From UBA9653 sp014859835 (GTDB lineage Archaea; Thermoplasmatota; Thermoplasmata; UBA10834): DNA of 64,000 nt. Position numbers and translations under genes: made by a program. The stretch covers positions 62,001-126,000 of the forward strand of contig JACZKW010000047.1 in assembly GCA_014859835.1 (NCBI GenBank). The letters run 5' to 3'. The first letter of the stretch is position 1. The number at the start of each line of letters is the position of its first letter. The notes below the pieces were generated by a model. It did not search any database, was not told the DNA's origin, and saw nothing but the letters and a program-made list of their open reading frames with translations. Below are positions 53,901 to 62,408 of the stretch, piece after piece.

Positions 53901-53957
53901 CATCCCTGCGGGACCGCCTCCGACCACGAGCACGGCCCCAACTTTTCTATCTGCCAT
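50931..53957 (-). CDS. Double-length HdrA (fused), second copy
   Basis: 1008 residues with the same layout as the copy at 41628. Module 1: VVGGGPAGMQAALDLADSG, CTGCGVCAEHCP, CIGCGVCDRFC. Module 2: GVFVCHCGINIGS, ASCTPRTHEPLFQ, VIGGGLSGMTATLEIANSG, CIACGRCEDVC and CKGCGSCAVACC. The last motif has CC in place of the usual CP. It sits between mvhD and the MvhD-HdrD fusion with tight junctions, so a complex of these three is likely. GAGGAGG precedes the ATG. Confidence 0.9.
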   Translation of the reverse strand: MADRKVGAVLVVGGGPAGMQAALDLADSGFKVYILESGLSIGGTMAQLDKTFPTNDCSMCIISPKLVATGRHENITMITNAELKGIEGKTGDFKVKLSRRSRFIIEEKCTGCGVCAEHCPIEGANAFDRDLAPAKAIYVPFPQAVPLVYTIDKGLCIGCGVCDRFCEAKAINYSDELDKEEMIEVGAIILSPGYDVYDSSKKIEYGHGVFHNVLSNIEFERMLSASGPTEGHVIRPSDGDVPKKIAFIQCVGSRDAQTSNTYCSSYCCMAALKQAVIGKEHVQGLDTAIFFMDTRAFGKEFEEYLMRAENEYGVRVLRNNRISKVQEDPETNNLMLSYLEGPDIREEVFDLVVLSAGARPPESTGNMAKIFGLNLNKFGFCETDDLTPVSTSVPGIFVCGAFSGPKDIPDSIAQASGAAGKVAALLSDERGKLVTKKEYPQERDVSGKEPRIGVFVCHCGINIGSVVNVPEVVEYAATLPGVVYVERNLYTCSQDTQKKIKEVVEKHDLNRVVVASCTPRTHEPLFQNTVKEAGLNKYLFEMANIRDQCSWVHRLEPVKATAKAKDLVRMAVAKAAMLEPLPQPKIPVTPSALVIGGGLSGMTATLEIANSGFEVHLVEKEKQLGGHLRRIHHTLSGVDPQKTFEQLEKEIAEHKNIKTYLNETASEIKGYIGNFETTLKSGEKFKHGAIVVATGGVEYEPVEYMFGKNPKVIRQTDLGELLAEKDFKADNVVIIQCVGSRNDEYPNCSRICCSTAMANAMKIKKEHPETNVFVLYRDIRTYGFAEENYNEAARLGVIFLRYDPESPPRVVATNGDIVVEIDEQFIEQTVTIKTDYLVLNAAVRPNPDNKDLAQLLKVPLTKEGFFLEAHMKLRPVDFATDGIFLCGLAHSPRLIDESISQALAAAARVNTVLSKPFIEAEGVVSVVNEERCIACGRCEDVCEYGAPRLEEISPGVIKSRINEALCKGCGSCAVACCARAISPKHFKSEQIMTMLEALLTDKDEEVKV

Positions 53958-53958
53958 G

Positions 53959-54408
53959 TCAAACGTCCTCCTCGCACAACGGTCCGAGCCTCTCCAGCTC
54001 TGCCACCATCTTCTTTACGACGTCTGCGAACTTCTGTCCCTCTGAGCCAGCGATCCATTCTATTCGGAATCTCTGGTCCTCTATGCCCGCGTCTTCGAGG
54101 AATTCTGACAGGAAGTCTCCTCTCATCGCCGCCTTCTCGTTGCCGTTTATGTAATGGCAATCCGCTGGATGGCATCCTGCGACGATCACACCGTCCGCAC
54201 CCAGCTCGAATGCCTTCAGCACGAAGGCCGGATCGACTCTTCCCGAGCACATGACTCTGATTATCCTGACATTTGACGGATACTGCAATCTGCTCACGCC
54301 CGCCAGGTCAGCTCCTGCATACGAGCACCAGTTGCAGCAGAATGCGATGATCTTGGGCTCGTGAGTCTTCTCTGTGCTCTGAGCATCCTTGGTGACTGGT
54401 CCGCTCAT
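53959..54408 (-). CDS. mvhD: MvhD-like iron-sulfur electron transfer subunit
   Basis: 149 residues with FCCNWCSYAGADLAGVSR, VMCSGRVDP and CHPADCHYINGN. The frame is open far upstream inside hdrB, but the protein clearly starts at ATG 54408 (MSGPVTKDAQ). It lies between hdrB and a double HdrA, with a one-base gap to each neighbour. It is the copy most likely to serve the HdrABC set. Confidence 0.92.
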   Translation of the reverse strand: MSGPVTKDAQSTEKTHEPKIIAFCCNWCSYAGADLAGVSRLQYPSNVRIIRVMCSGRVDPAFVLKAFELGADGVIVAGCHPADCHYINGNEKAAMRGDFLSEFLEDAGIEDQRFRIEWIAGSEGQKFADVVKKMVAELERLGPLCEEDV

Positions 54409-54410
54409 GT

Positions 54411-55328
54411 TCACGCCCCCCTGAGCTTCCTCAGCAGTGAATGGGCGGACACGTGATGCGTATCGAAGCCCAGCGAGATCGGGTCTATGCCCATCGAGAG
54501 TGCCTGGAGCTGTGATACATGCATGACCGGGATGCCATCCTTCGTGAAGGTCTTCTGCGCGTTGTCGAACTGAAGGAGGCAGAACGGGCATCCAGTGACG
54601 ATGCAGTCTGCGCCGACTGCCGAAATGTTCTTGCACTTGTCCTCCGTGAGCGAGTTGGCGAGATCGACGACGTGGGATCTCACACCACCTCCCGCGCCGC
54701 AGCAATCCAACTTGTCCTCGTAATCCACGGATGTCGCGCCGCACGCCTCGACGATCTGGTCGAGGAGCACGGGGTTGTTCGGATCATCTATCGTTTGATT
54801 CTCCGTCGGTCGCAGGTAATGACATCCATAATGCACGGCCACGGTGATGTTATTCAGGGGTTTCTTGACCTTGCTGGCTATGGCCTCCAGACCTATGTCT
54901 CTGGCCATCACATCGATATAGTGGCGTACCTTGACTGGTTCGAAAATCTTCCTCCTTCCCTCGGTCTTCCTGGGCACGCCAGTATATTTCTTACCTATCT
55001 GGGCGAGCACACGGTTCACCCTGCCCATGGCCTTCGGATCCTGGAGGTACTCCGTGGCTTTGAGGAGGGAGGTGAGGCAGCCGTTGCATACGGTCATGAT
55101 GTCCCTTCGCTCCTCCTGGGCAAGTACGAGGTTCCTCGCGGCCAGCAGAAGCCATGTGTTCTTGTCGGTGGAGTAGAATATCCCTGGGACCGGGCAGCAA
55201 GAGAACTCTGGCATGTCCATCACGTCGAGGTCGAAGCCCTCTTTTCCACAGACCCACCTCACTGCATATTCGATGCCAGGATATCTGTTCGGTATGACGC
55301 AACCGAAGAAGTACGCGTAAGGGGTCAT
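54411..55328 (-). CDS. hdrB: Heterodisulfide reductase subunit B
   Basis: 305 residues. Two CCG-type motifs are visible: FSCCPVPGIF with CNGCLTSLL, and LDCCGAGGGVR with GCPFCLLQF. These hold the two noncubane 4Fe-4S clusters that cleave the disulfide in known HdrB. FFGCVIPNRYPG at the start is typical. It overlaps hdrC by ATGA. The natural substrate (CoM-S-S-CoB or another disulfide or acceptor) cannot be told from sequence. Confidence 0.94.
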   Translation of the reverse strand: MTPYAYFFGCVIPNRYPGIEYAVRWVCGKEGFDLDVMDMPEFSCCPVPGIFYSTDKNTWLLLAARNLVLAQEERRDIMTVCNGCLTSLLKATEYLQDPKAMGRVNRVLAQIGKKYTGVPRKTEGRRKIFEPVKVRHYIDVMARDIGLEAIASKVKKPLNNITVAVHYGCHYLRPTENQTIDDPNNPVLLDQIVEACGATSVDYEDKLDCCGAGGGVRSHVVDLANSLTEDKCKNISAVGADCIVTGCPFCLLQFDNAQKTFTKDGIPVMHVSQLQALSMGIDPISLGFDTHHVSAHSLLRKLRGA

Positions 55329-55909
55329 GCCTTGACCTCCTCTTCGATGCCTATGAGTTTGTCGTACTTCGACGCGTGTATCAGGACATTGATCTCCCGC
55401 AATACCTTCTTGTAACTCGGATCGTTCGAATGCACCTGCTCCAGGCCAAGCTCGCTTCGGATCTTGTTGATCTCCTCGTCCGGTTTGACGCTCTGGCCAT
55501 ACCTCACGAGGTTCGTTGCGGCTACCTTGATGAACGGAGGTATGACTCCTTCCCTGACTGCTATGTGTCTAAGTGCGATCATCACCTCGGCCGGATTGAT
55601 GTCGGCCGGGCAATGCTCGTAGCATCTGTAACAGGTCGCGCATACCCATCGGGTGCTGAGGGTGTAGCTCTTGAGTCCGAACTGGCAGTACTTGATGATG
55701 CTCCTTGTCTTGTAATCTATCTTCAGGCTTATCGGGCATACACCAGTGCAGTTTCCGCATTGGAGGCAGGTCATGACGTCCTTTCCGCCGTACTTCTTGA
55801 TTTCCTTCGCGAAATTTCGATCCAGCTGGCTCTCGTCGATGACCTTCTCCTCGACGAGTTTCTCCTTGAGTCCACTAATGAAGGTCTTCTCGACTTCTCC
55901 GATGATCAC
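55325..55909 (-). CDS. hdrC: Heterodisulfide reductase subunit C
   Basis: 194 residues with two 4Fe-4S motifs, CLQCGNCTGVCP and CATCYRCYEHCP, that carry electrons from HdrA to HdrB. No membrane segment. Start GTG 55909 overlaps the hdrA stop (GTGTGA); GGAGGT lies immediately before. It has a normal length for the soluble HdrC. Confidence 0.93.
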   Translation of the reverse strand: MIIGEVEKTFISGLKEKLVEEKVIDESQLDRNFAKEIKKYGGKDVMTCLQCGNCTGVCPISLKIDYKTRSIIKYCQFGLKSYTLSTRWVCATCYRCYEHCPADINPAEVMIALRHIAVREGVIPPFIKVAATNLVRYGQSVKPDEEINKIRSELGLEQVHSNDPSYKKVLREINVLIHASKYDKLIGIEEEVKA

Positions 55910-57999
55910 ACCTCCGTCTCAGCGTTCTTCTTCTGAGGTGGTTTATGCGTCCCACATATTGGCGTCCATGCCGCCATGATCTCCGAATTTATCTGATCGT
56001 CAGTGAACTGCTTTGCGGTTATGGCCTTCTGTGGACACGATGCAGCACAAGTACCGCATCCATGGCATAGGGCCTCTATGATGCGCACTTTCGTGCCTCC
56101 CTTCTCGGATTCGTAGAGCTCGGGAGCACCATATGGGCAAAGTTCTGCGCAAAGGCCACAGCCGACGCATAGGTCTTCGTCGATCGATACCGTGAGCGGT
56201 TCTATCCTCACCTTTCCAGTCAGCATGAGCACTGCAGCGGACGAGGCCGCTGCCTTGGCCTGGGCGACGGAGTCCGGGATATCCTTAGGAGCCTGCGCGC
56301 AACCCGCGACAAAGATCCCGTCGGCAGCCGTGTCGACTGGTCTCAGCTTCGGATGCGCTTCCATGAAGAACCCGTCGGGGCTCGTCGTGATGCTCAGTAT
56401 CTTCCCTATGCGCTTGCTCCCCTCGGATGGCACCAGGCCTGTCGACAGAACCACAAGATCGAATTCCCTCTCGGTGATCTTGTTGAGCAGCGTCTCCTCA
56501 GCCCTGATCGTGATGACCTTTGTCTCAGGGTCCTCGCTCAGCTTGGCTGGCCTGCCCCTGAAGAATTCGACTCCGTACTCTTCTCTGACACGGTGATAGA
56601 GTTCTTCGAACCCTTTCCCGAAAGCTCGTATGTCATTGTAATACACCGCGATTTCGGTGTCCGGCTCATGTTCCTTGATTATCTGCGCATTCTTTATCGC
56701 GTACATGCAGCAGACGCGTGAGCAATAGTTGTTGCCGATCTTCTTGTTTCTGGAACCGACACATTGGATGAATGCCACGCGTTTCGGTGTGACTTTGTCC
56801 GAAGGCCTTATCAGATGCCCGCCGGTCGGACCCGAAGCGTTCAACAGCCTCTCGAGTTCGAGGGCCGATATCACGTTCTCATATTCCCAGTACTTGTAGA
56901 CGCCCTTCCTCATGGGCACATAGGTCTCGGATCCAGTCGCGATGATTATCGTCCCGACCTTGAAATCGAGCACCTCGTCCTCCATCTTATGGTCGATCGC
57001 GTTGTTCGTGCACGCCTTGACGCAGAGCTGGCACTTCCCGCTCTTGAAATGCAGACAGTTCTCCTTGTCTACAGTGTATTTCAGCGGGACGGCCTGCGGG
57101 AACGGGACGTATATCGCCTTCCTCTTCCCAAAGCCCATGTCGAACTCGTTATCCACCTTGACTGGACAGACATCGGCACATACACCGCATCCTACGCACT
57201 TGTCCTCGTGGACGAACCGCGCCTTCCGCCTTACCTTCACATCATAATTGCCGATGTACCCCTTGACTTCCTCGACCTCTGAGTATGACAGCAGCTCGAT
57301 GTTTGGGTTACGCGATAGCTCGACCATCTTCGGCGCGAGTATGCATATCGCACAGTCCCCTGTCGGGAATGTCTTGTCAAGCTGTGCCATCACTCCGCCG
57401 ATGCTCGGTTTGCTCTCGACCAAGTACACTTTGAATCCCATGTTGGCGAGGTCGAGTGATGACTGTATCCCGGTGACCCCTCCTCCGACCACGAGCGCAG
57501 CTCTTTCGACTGGGACCTCCCTTGCCTCCAACGGTTCCAGCCTGGCCACCTTGGAGACCCCCATCCTCACGAGGTCGATCGCCTTCTGAGTCGCGTTATC
57601 CTTCTCATGTGAATGGACCCACGAGCACTGCTCGCGGATGTTGACCATGTGTAATACGTACGGATTCAGCCCCGCCCTCTGTATGCATGTCCTGAATGTC
57701 GGTTCATGCAGTCTCGGAGAACACGAAGCTATGACCACTCTGTTGACATTCCATTCCTTGATCGCCTTCAGGATCTCTTCCTGACCAACGTCGGAGCAAG
57801 TGTATTTATTGTCCCGAGCGACCACAACGCCCGGCAGCTCTTCAGCTGCATCTCTCACTTTGACGCAATCGACCACGCCCGCGATATTGCTACCGCAGTG
57901 GCATACGAAAACTCCTATACGTGGTTCGGTCGCGTCGCTTGTCCCTTGTGACGGCGTTCTTTCAACAGAGTCCTTTTCCAGAGGTTCGGGCGAGCCCAT
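55906..57999 (-). CDS. hdrA: Heterodisulfide reductase subunit A, canonical type
   Basis: 697 residues. One module in the canonical order: N-terminal domain (GVFVCHCGSNIAGVVD), ASCSPRLHEPTF, FAD site VVGGGVTGIQSSLDLANMG, inserted ferredoxin (CVGCGVCADVCP and CLHFKSGKCQLCVKAC), and C-terminal ferredoxin (CVGCGLCAELCP, CHGCGTCAASCP). It is the bifurcating flavoprotein of the Hdr complex. A 24-residue N-terminal extension and a lysine-rich C-terminus are slightly unusual. GAGGAGGGGGG precedes the ATG. First gene of the long minus-strand run. Confidence 0.94.
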   Translation of the reverse strand: MGSPEPLEKDSVERTPSQGTSDATEPRIGVFVCHCGSNIAGVVDCVKVRDAAEELPGVVVARDNKYTCSDVGQEEILKAIKEWNVNRVVIASCSPRLHEPTFRTCIQRAGLNPYVLHMVNIREQCSWVHSHEKDNATQKAIDLVRMGVSKVARLEPLEAREVPVERAALVVGGGVTGIQSSLDLANMGFKVYLVESKPSIGGVMAQLDKTFPTGDCAICILAPKMVELSRNPNIELLSYSEVEEVKGYIGNYDVKVRRKARFVHEDKCVGCGVCADVCPVKVDNEFDMGFGKRKAIYVPFPQAVPLKYTVDKENCLHFKSGKCQLCVKACTNNAIDHKMEDEVLDFKVGTIIIATGSETYVPMRKGVYKYWEYENVISALELERLLNASGPTGGHLIRPSDKVTPKRVAFIQCVGSRNKKIGNNYCSRVCCMYAIKNAQIIKEHEPDTEIAVYYNDIRAFGKGFEELYHRVREEYGVEFFRGRPAKLSEDPETKVITIRAEETLLNKITEREFDLVVLSTGLVPSEGSKRIGKILSITTSPDGFFMEAHPKLRPVDTAADGIFVAGCAQAPKDIPDSVAQAKAAASSAAVLMLTGKVRIEPLTVSIDEDLCVGCGLCAELCPYGAPELYESEKGGTKVRIIEALCHGCGTCAASCPQKAITAKQFTDDQINSEIMAAWTPICGTHKPPQKKNAETEV

Positions 58000-58468
58000 C
58001 GTCCCCCCTCCTCGACCTGAGCGTGTCGAAGTTATCCGGCCGAATGACCCCGCGAATGCACCATTTCCTGCAGACTGGCGCTTCCACTCGGCCTAAGTGT
58101 CTGACGGATTTGGATAACTGACAAGTGGTTAATATAGGTTTCGACGGACCCATTTCGAAAAACGCAGGTGTCGAGGCGATAATCGTTAAAGCGTGTCCCA
58201 GGGGTTGCAGTTTCTATTTCATAAATGGGGTCACAAATTCGAAAATCGTTTAATTGATGGTTCTCGATACTATAGGTGGCTACGAACCAGCAGATTCCTG
58301 TCCGAACCGAAGGCCCGTAAAGTCGAAATCTCGACGAACATACCGTCACGAGGACGTCTCGTCTCGAAGTCCATCGCATCCCCTCATCGTCTTGGTCCTA
58401 TTTGCAGTGTGTCCTCATCATTTTGGTGCTTGAGAACACGGCCATGAATGAGGTGACCCTGCGCATAT
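58000..58468. other. 469-base intergenic region between hypD and hdrA
   Basis: On the minus strand ACCTATATTAA at 58129-58139 is the best TATA candidate for the Hdr-Mvh run and implies a leader of about 100 bases before hdrA. The short ORFs here lack homology, start signals and a consistent coding pattern. I see no RNA gene or repeat. Confidence 0.4.
58129..58139 (-). promoter_or_regulatory. TATA box upstream of the Hdr-Mvh run
   Basis: On the minus strand ACCTATATTAA lies 130 bases before the hdrA ATG. The roughly 100-base leader is long for this genome, so post-transcriptional control is possible. Confidence 0.35.
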
Positions 58469-59557
58469 TCACTTAGCTGCTTGCTTCTTTCTGTATCTAT
58501 ATGATATGTGGCAACTACCCTCTCTTGAGACCATGCATGGACCGAGAGGGTTCGCAGGTGTGCATCCGGTTGAGAACAAGGGGCATTCCTCGCTGGTCAG
58601 GATGCCTCTCAACATCTCCCCACATCTGCATCCCTCGACCTCGGAGAACTCCTTCTCATGCACAGGGGCGAGGAGGTCAGAATATCTGCTTCTCGCGTCG
58701 TGAGTTTCAAATCTCTTTCTGATGGAGAGTCCGCTTCCATTGATCACAGGGAAACCTCTCCATAACACGTCGGATGGTTCGAACACATCCTCAAGCACCT
58801 TCATGGCGGTCAGGTTGCCCTCCCTGTGGACGACTCTGGAGTATTCGTTCTCCACCTCGGCTCTTCCATCCCTCACTTGATTCGCCAGCATGTACACTCC
58901 CATCATCAGGTCGAGAGGTTCGAATCCAGCCACGACCTGCGGCATCTTGTACTTCTCAGAGAGGAACTCGTACGGTCTGGTCCCAATCATGGTGCTAACA
59001 TGGCCCGGCTGTATCATCCCATGGAGACGGATCTCGCCCATCTCTGCTATGGCTGCCAGTGCTGGAGGTACCATCCTATGGCAGCTGAGGACACTGAAGT
59101 TGGCGGGCGGGTCGTTCCGGATCGCAGCTGCTATAGTGGGAGATGTCGTCTCGAAGCCTATACCCATGAATACGACCTCCTTCTGATTGTTCTGGGCGAG
59201 GGCCACGGCATCATCGACCCCGAGGACGATTCTGACATCCGCTCCATCCGCCTTCGCGTCGTTCAGGGAACCTTTCTCACCTGGGACCTTCATCATATCC
59301 CCGAAAACAGCCACGGTCACGCCTGCACGCGCGATGGCCAATATCTCCTCGATCTCTCCTGGTGGTGTGACACATACCGGGCATCCAGGTCCCTGCCGTA
59401 TGTCTATCCCGATCCTTTTGAACTCGCTGTCCAAGCCGAACCTGACGAGGGTATCCTGATGGGTCCCGCAGACATGCATCAATGTGAGGTCGAGGCTCAT
59501 GCGTTCGAGTTTATCGATTATCTTCCTCGACATCTCCCTGTCTCTCAATCTAAACAT
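58469..59557 (-). CDS. hypD: Hydrogenase maturation protein HypD
   Basis: About 362 residues. Motifs LMHVCGTHQDT, GPGCPVCVTP (active cysteines), GFETTSPTIA, and the C-terminal 4Fe-4S set around GCRCGEMLRGILTSEECPLF are present. With HypC it builds the Fe(CN)2CO unit. ATG 59557 overlaps the hypA stop and is preferred over the upstream start at 59602. Confidence 0.94.
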   Translation of the reverse strand: MFRLRDREMSRKIIDKLERMSLDLTLMHVCGTHQDTLVRFGLDSEFKRIGIDIRQGPGCPVCVTPPGEIEEILAIARAGVTVAVFGDMMKVPGEKGSLNDAKADGADVRIVLGVDDAVALAQNNQKEVVFMGIGFETTSPTIAAAIRNDPPANFSVLSCHRMVPPALAAIAEMGEIRLHGMIQPGHVSTMIGTRPYEFLSEKYKMPQVVAGFEPLDLMMGVYMLANQVRDGRAEVENEYSRVVHREGNLTAMKVLEDVFEPSDVLWRGFPVINGSGLSIRKRFETHDARSRYSDLLAPVHEKEFSEVEGCRCGEMLRGILTSEECPLFSTGCTPANPLGPCMVSREGSCHISYRYRKKQAAK

Positions 59558-59924
59558 CCGGGACCACCAACCGCAAGTTCTTGATAGTGCATTCTCGACC
59601 ATTGACGATCCTGGCAGGCCCTCTGCACTTGGGGCACTCTAGAATCGGCACGATCCTATGTGGGGAATCCTCGGACGGTGACATCTCTCCCTTGAATCCG
59701 CAATCACACTCGATCGTGCCCTTGACATGGTTTATTGTCAGAGTGGAACCCTGAAGAATTGTGTCCTTCGAGAGGATCTCGTAGGAGAACTTCAATTGCT
59801 CCTCACCGAGCATCGTGAAATCGCCGAGATCCAGGAACACTTCCTCCACCTTGACGGCATTCCATTTCTTGGATTCCTCGATAAGCCCATCGATGATCTG
59901 ACTCATCACGGAGAATTCGTGCAT
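59550..59924 (-). CDS. hypA: Hydrogenase nickel incorporation protein HypA
   Basis: 124 residues. Starts MHEFSVMSQI; the N-terminal His2-Glu3 pair is the nickel site. A zinc finger is formed by ECDCG and LECPKC. It delivers nickel with HypB. The gene lies 3 bases after hypC and overlaps hypD. Confidence 0.93.
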   Translation of the reverse strand: MHEFSVMSQIIDGLIEESKKWNAVKVEEVFLDLGDFTMLGEEQLKFSYEILSKDTILQGSTLTINHVKGTIECDCGFKGEMSPSEDSPHRIVPILECPKCRGPARIVNGRECTIKNLRLVVPDV

Positions 59925-59927
59925 GGT

Positions 59928-60155
59928 CTATGCCCCTGCATTCTCCTGCTCTAGCATCTCGCGGAAGAGTTCGAGGGTCTTCTCGGCCTCTTCTTTGTCG
60001 AGGAGTTGGATGGCATAACCAGCATGGACGATGACATAGTCTCCTATCTTTGCGTCGACAAGACTGATGTTAGCGGTCCTGGAGACTCCTCCGAAATCGA
60101 CGGTGGCCATCATCCCGTCGATCGACTTGACCTCGGCTGGAACTGCTAAGCACAT
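59928..60155 (-). CDS. hypC: Hydrogenase maturation chaperone HypC
   Basis: 75 residues. It begins MCLAVPAEVKSID, with the essential Cys2, then VDFGGVSRTANISLVDAKIGDYVIVHAGYAIQ-like beta barrel segments. It carries the iron unit between HypD and the large subunit. The frame extends upstream into hypF, but the start is fixed by Cys2 at ATG 60155. Confidence 0.94.
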   Translation of the reverse strand: MCLAVPAEVKSIDGMMATVDFGGVSRTANISLVDAKIGDYVIVHAGYAIQLLDKEEAEKTLELFREMLEQENAGA

Positions 60156-60190
60156 CTGGCGGTCAGTATGCGGGGTCCGTTGATAAAGTT

Positions 60191-62398
60191 TTAGCCAAGC
60201 CTGGCTCCGACGATCGCGTTCTGCCCGGTCGATATGCCCCCGTCTCCGTTGCAGATGCGTCTGTGACCAACGAATGTCAATCCTTTCGACGTCACGGTCT
60301 CCCTGACCCATGCGGTTATCGGGCCATTGTACGAGACCCCTCCAGTGAGGCCAAGCTGTTTCAACCCCTTCTTCTCGGCCATCTCGCACGCCCTCTCCGT
60401 CAGACCGACCACCAGGGTCTTGACGAAGGACGAGGCGGCATCTGCCTTTTCCTGATCGGATACGAGTTTCATGTCCAGGAGTGTATCGAACATGGGTGCG
60501 GTCTTGGCAATCTCCAACTTTCCAGATCGCTCGAACCCCAAGTCGAACTCTAACCGAGGCTCGCCTACATCGAGCCATCTCTCAAGTTTTATCGCGGGCT
60601 CTCCTTCGTAGGTCCTTCTGCAGCTTATGCCGAGTATGCACGACACCGCATCCAGCACCCGTCCCATGCTGGACGCCTTCACGCTCTTAGCCATCATCTT
60701 GGAGAATAAATCGCTGGTCTTGCTGTCTACCATGGTCGTCTCCCTCTCCAGCATGAGCTGTATGGCGGATACGACCCTCTTCGGATCGACGACCGCCTTG
60801 TCTCCTCCTAGAAGCGGTATGCCTTCCATCGTCCCGATCCTTTCGTATCCCGAGTAATCCGCGAGAAGCGTCTCACCTCCCCACGAAGTGCCATCATCGC
60901 CGAAACCGGTCCCGTCCCATGTCAGGCATACGAGCGGCCCATCGATCTTCCTATCTATCATCAACGAGGCAGCGTGGGCGTGATAGTGCTGTGTTTCGAT
61001 CATCTCGCAATCGAACTCGTTCGCCAACCTCTTCGCCACGATCCTGGTCGAATATCTCGGATGTCTGTCTAATCCTATCGCGTCGATCTCTTTCACTCCG
61101 AGCAGTCTTGCGAGATGGTGTATGGTCTCATCTAGGTACTGCAAGGTCGGGTGCTGTTGCGATTCTCCAACATACTGCGTGAGGAATATCTCGCCGTTCC
61201 TCGTGACCGATCCAGTGACGTCCCATTGGGCGCCGACACCTATCACTGCGTGCGTGTGGTTCGCTTCGACTGGTACAGGGACGAACCCTCTTGATTTTCT
61301 CAGGAAGTTCATCCCGTCCGAGTTGATCTTGACCACACTATCATCGCATCGATGGATTATCCTCCTGTTGTGCATCAGATACACGTCGAGCCCAAGGTCG
61401 AACGCCTTTTCGCTGTCGATGACCATCGGCTCACCCGGTGGGTTCGCGGAGGTCATGATCACGCCATCTTGCTTGAGATGTCTGAATAGAAGCAAGTGAG
61501 CTGCTGAATATGGAAGCATGACTCCAAGATTGTTCAGACCGGGCGACACTCCTTCGAGTTCTTCGAAATGCCTCTCAACCTTTTTCATCAGAACGATTGG
61601 TCTCTGAGGTGATGTCAGGAGTTCCCTTTCGTCATCATCCATCGACACGTATTTCATGGTCGTTTCTAGGTCACGCATCATGACCGCGTAGGGTTTCTCC
61701 CCCCGTCTGTAGATGCTCCGAAGTTTCGGCGCGTTCTCGAAGGAACAGACAATGTGCATCCCGCCCCAGCCTTTGAGAATGCCGACGGAATCCTCATCTA
61801 TCCTCTTGGCGAATTCAGCGAAGGGATCACCGCCTATTTCCTTCCCTTCTCTTTCGAACAGGCGATATTTCGGACCACATTCTGGGCATGAGATCGTCTG
61901 TGCATGGAATCGTCTATCTTCCGGAGAAGCGTATTCATTGTTGCACGAGGGGCACATAGGGAAATCCGACATGCTCGTTCTGGCGCGGTCGAATGGCAAG
62001 TCCGCGATGACCGTGAACCTCGCTCCGCATTCCGTGCAGTTCGTGAATGGGAACATGTGCCTTTTGTTCCCTCTAATTGAAAAATCATCCATACACTGTG
62101 CGCAAATGGCCGTGTCCGTTGGTATCAAGGAGACTCTGACACCATCTGTGCTCTGGGATATCGCGAACTCTCCAAGCACCTCGTCGGATTCGGAGATATC
62201 AGCTCTATCTATTCTGGCAAGAGATGGCAAAGCCTCTTCGAGCCTCTTCAGGAACTCATCTGCGTCCCTATCCACATGGATCACGACATTGGAGCCATTG
62301 TTCAGGACGTAGCCGCGAAGCCCCATCGCTTTCGCGACCCTGTACACCGTCGGCCTGAAACCGACGCCCTGGACTATGCCATAGACCGTTATCTTCAT
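60191..62398 (-). CDS. hypF: Carbamoyltransferase HypF
   Basis: 735 residues. Domains in order: acylphosphatase (1-90, VQGVGFRPTVYRVA), two zinc fingers (about 105-180, CAQCMDDF, CTECG, CPSCNNEY, CPECG), YrdC-like (about 190-380), and a Kae1-like carbamoyltransferase (390-735, with QHYHAHAASLM and LTWDGTGFGDDGTSWGGE). It makes carbamoyl-AMP and hands it to HypE. It follows hypB by 10 bases. Confidence 0.95.
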   Translation of the reverse strand: MKITVYGIVQGVGFRPTVYRVAKAMGLRGYVLNNGSNVVIHVDRDADEFLKRLEEALPSLARIDRADISESDEVLGEFAISQSTDGVRVSLIPTDTAICAQCMDDFSIRGNKRHMFPFTNCTECGARFTVIADLPFDRARTSMSDFPMCPSCNNEYASPEDRRFHAQTISCPECGPKYRLFEREGKEIGGDPFAEFAKRIDEDSVGILKGWGGMHIVCSFENAPKLRSIYRRGEKPYAVMMRDLETTMKYVSMDDDERELLTSPQRPIVLMKKVERHFEELEGVSPGLNNLGVMLPYSAAHLLLFRHLKQDGVIMTSANPPGEPMVIDSEKAFDLGLDVYLMHNRRIIHRCDDSVVKINSDGMNFLRKSRGFVPVPVEANHTHAVIGVGAQWDVTGSVTRNGEIFLTQYVGESQQHPTLQYLDETIHHLARLLGVKEIDAIGLDRHPRYSTRIVAKRLANEFDCEMIETQHYHAHAASLMIDRKIDGPLVCLTWDGTGFGDDGTSWGGETLLADYSGYERIGTMEGIPLLGGDKAVVDPKRVVSAIQLMLERETTMVDSKTSDLFSKMMAKSVKASSMGRVLDAVSCILGISCRRTYEGEPAIKLERWLDVGEPRLEFDLGFERSGKLEIAKTAPMFDTLLDMKLVSDQEKADAASSFVKTLVVGLTERACEMAEKKGLKQLGLTGGVSYNGPITAWVRETVTSKGLTFVGHRRICNGDGGISTGQNAIVGARLG

Positions 62399-62408
62399 CA
62401 GTTATCCT

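Noticed and set aside
58032..58447. Overlapping small frames in the hypD-hdrA gap
   Set aside because: No start signals, odd composition and no similarity; treated as intergenic.
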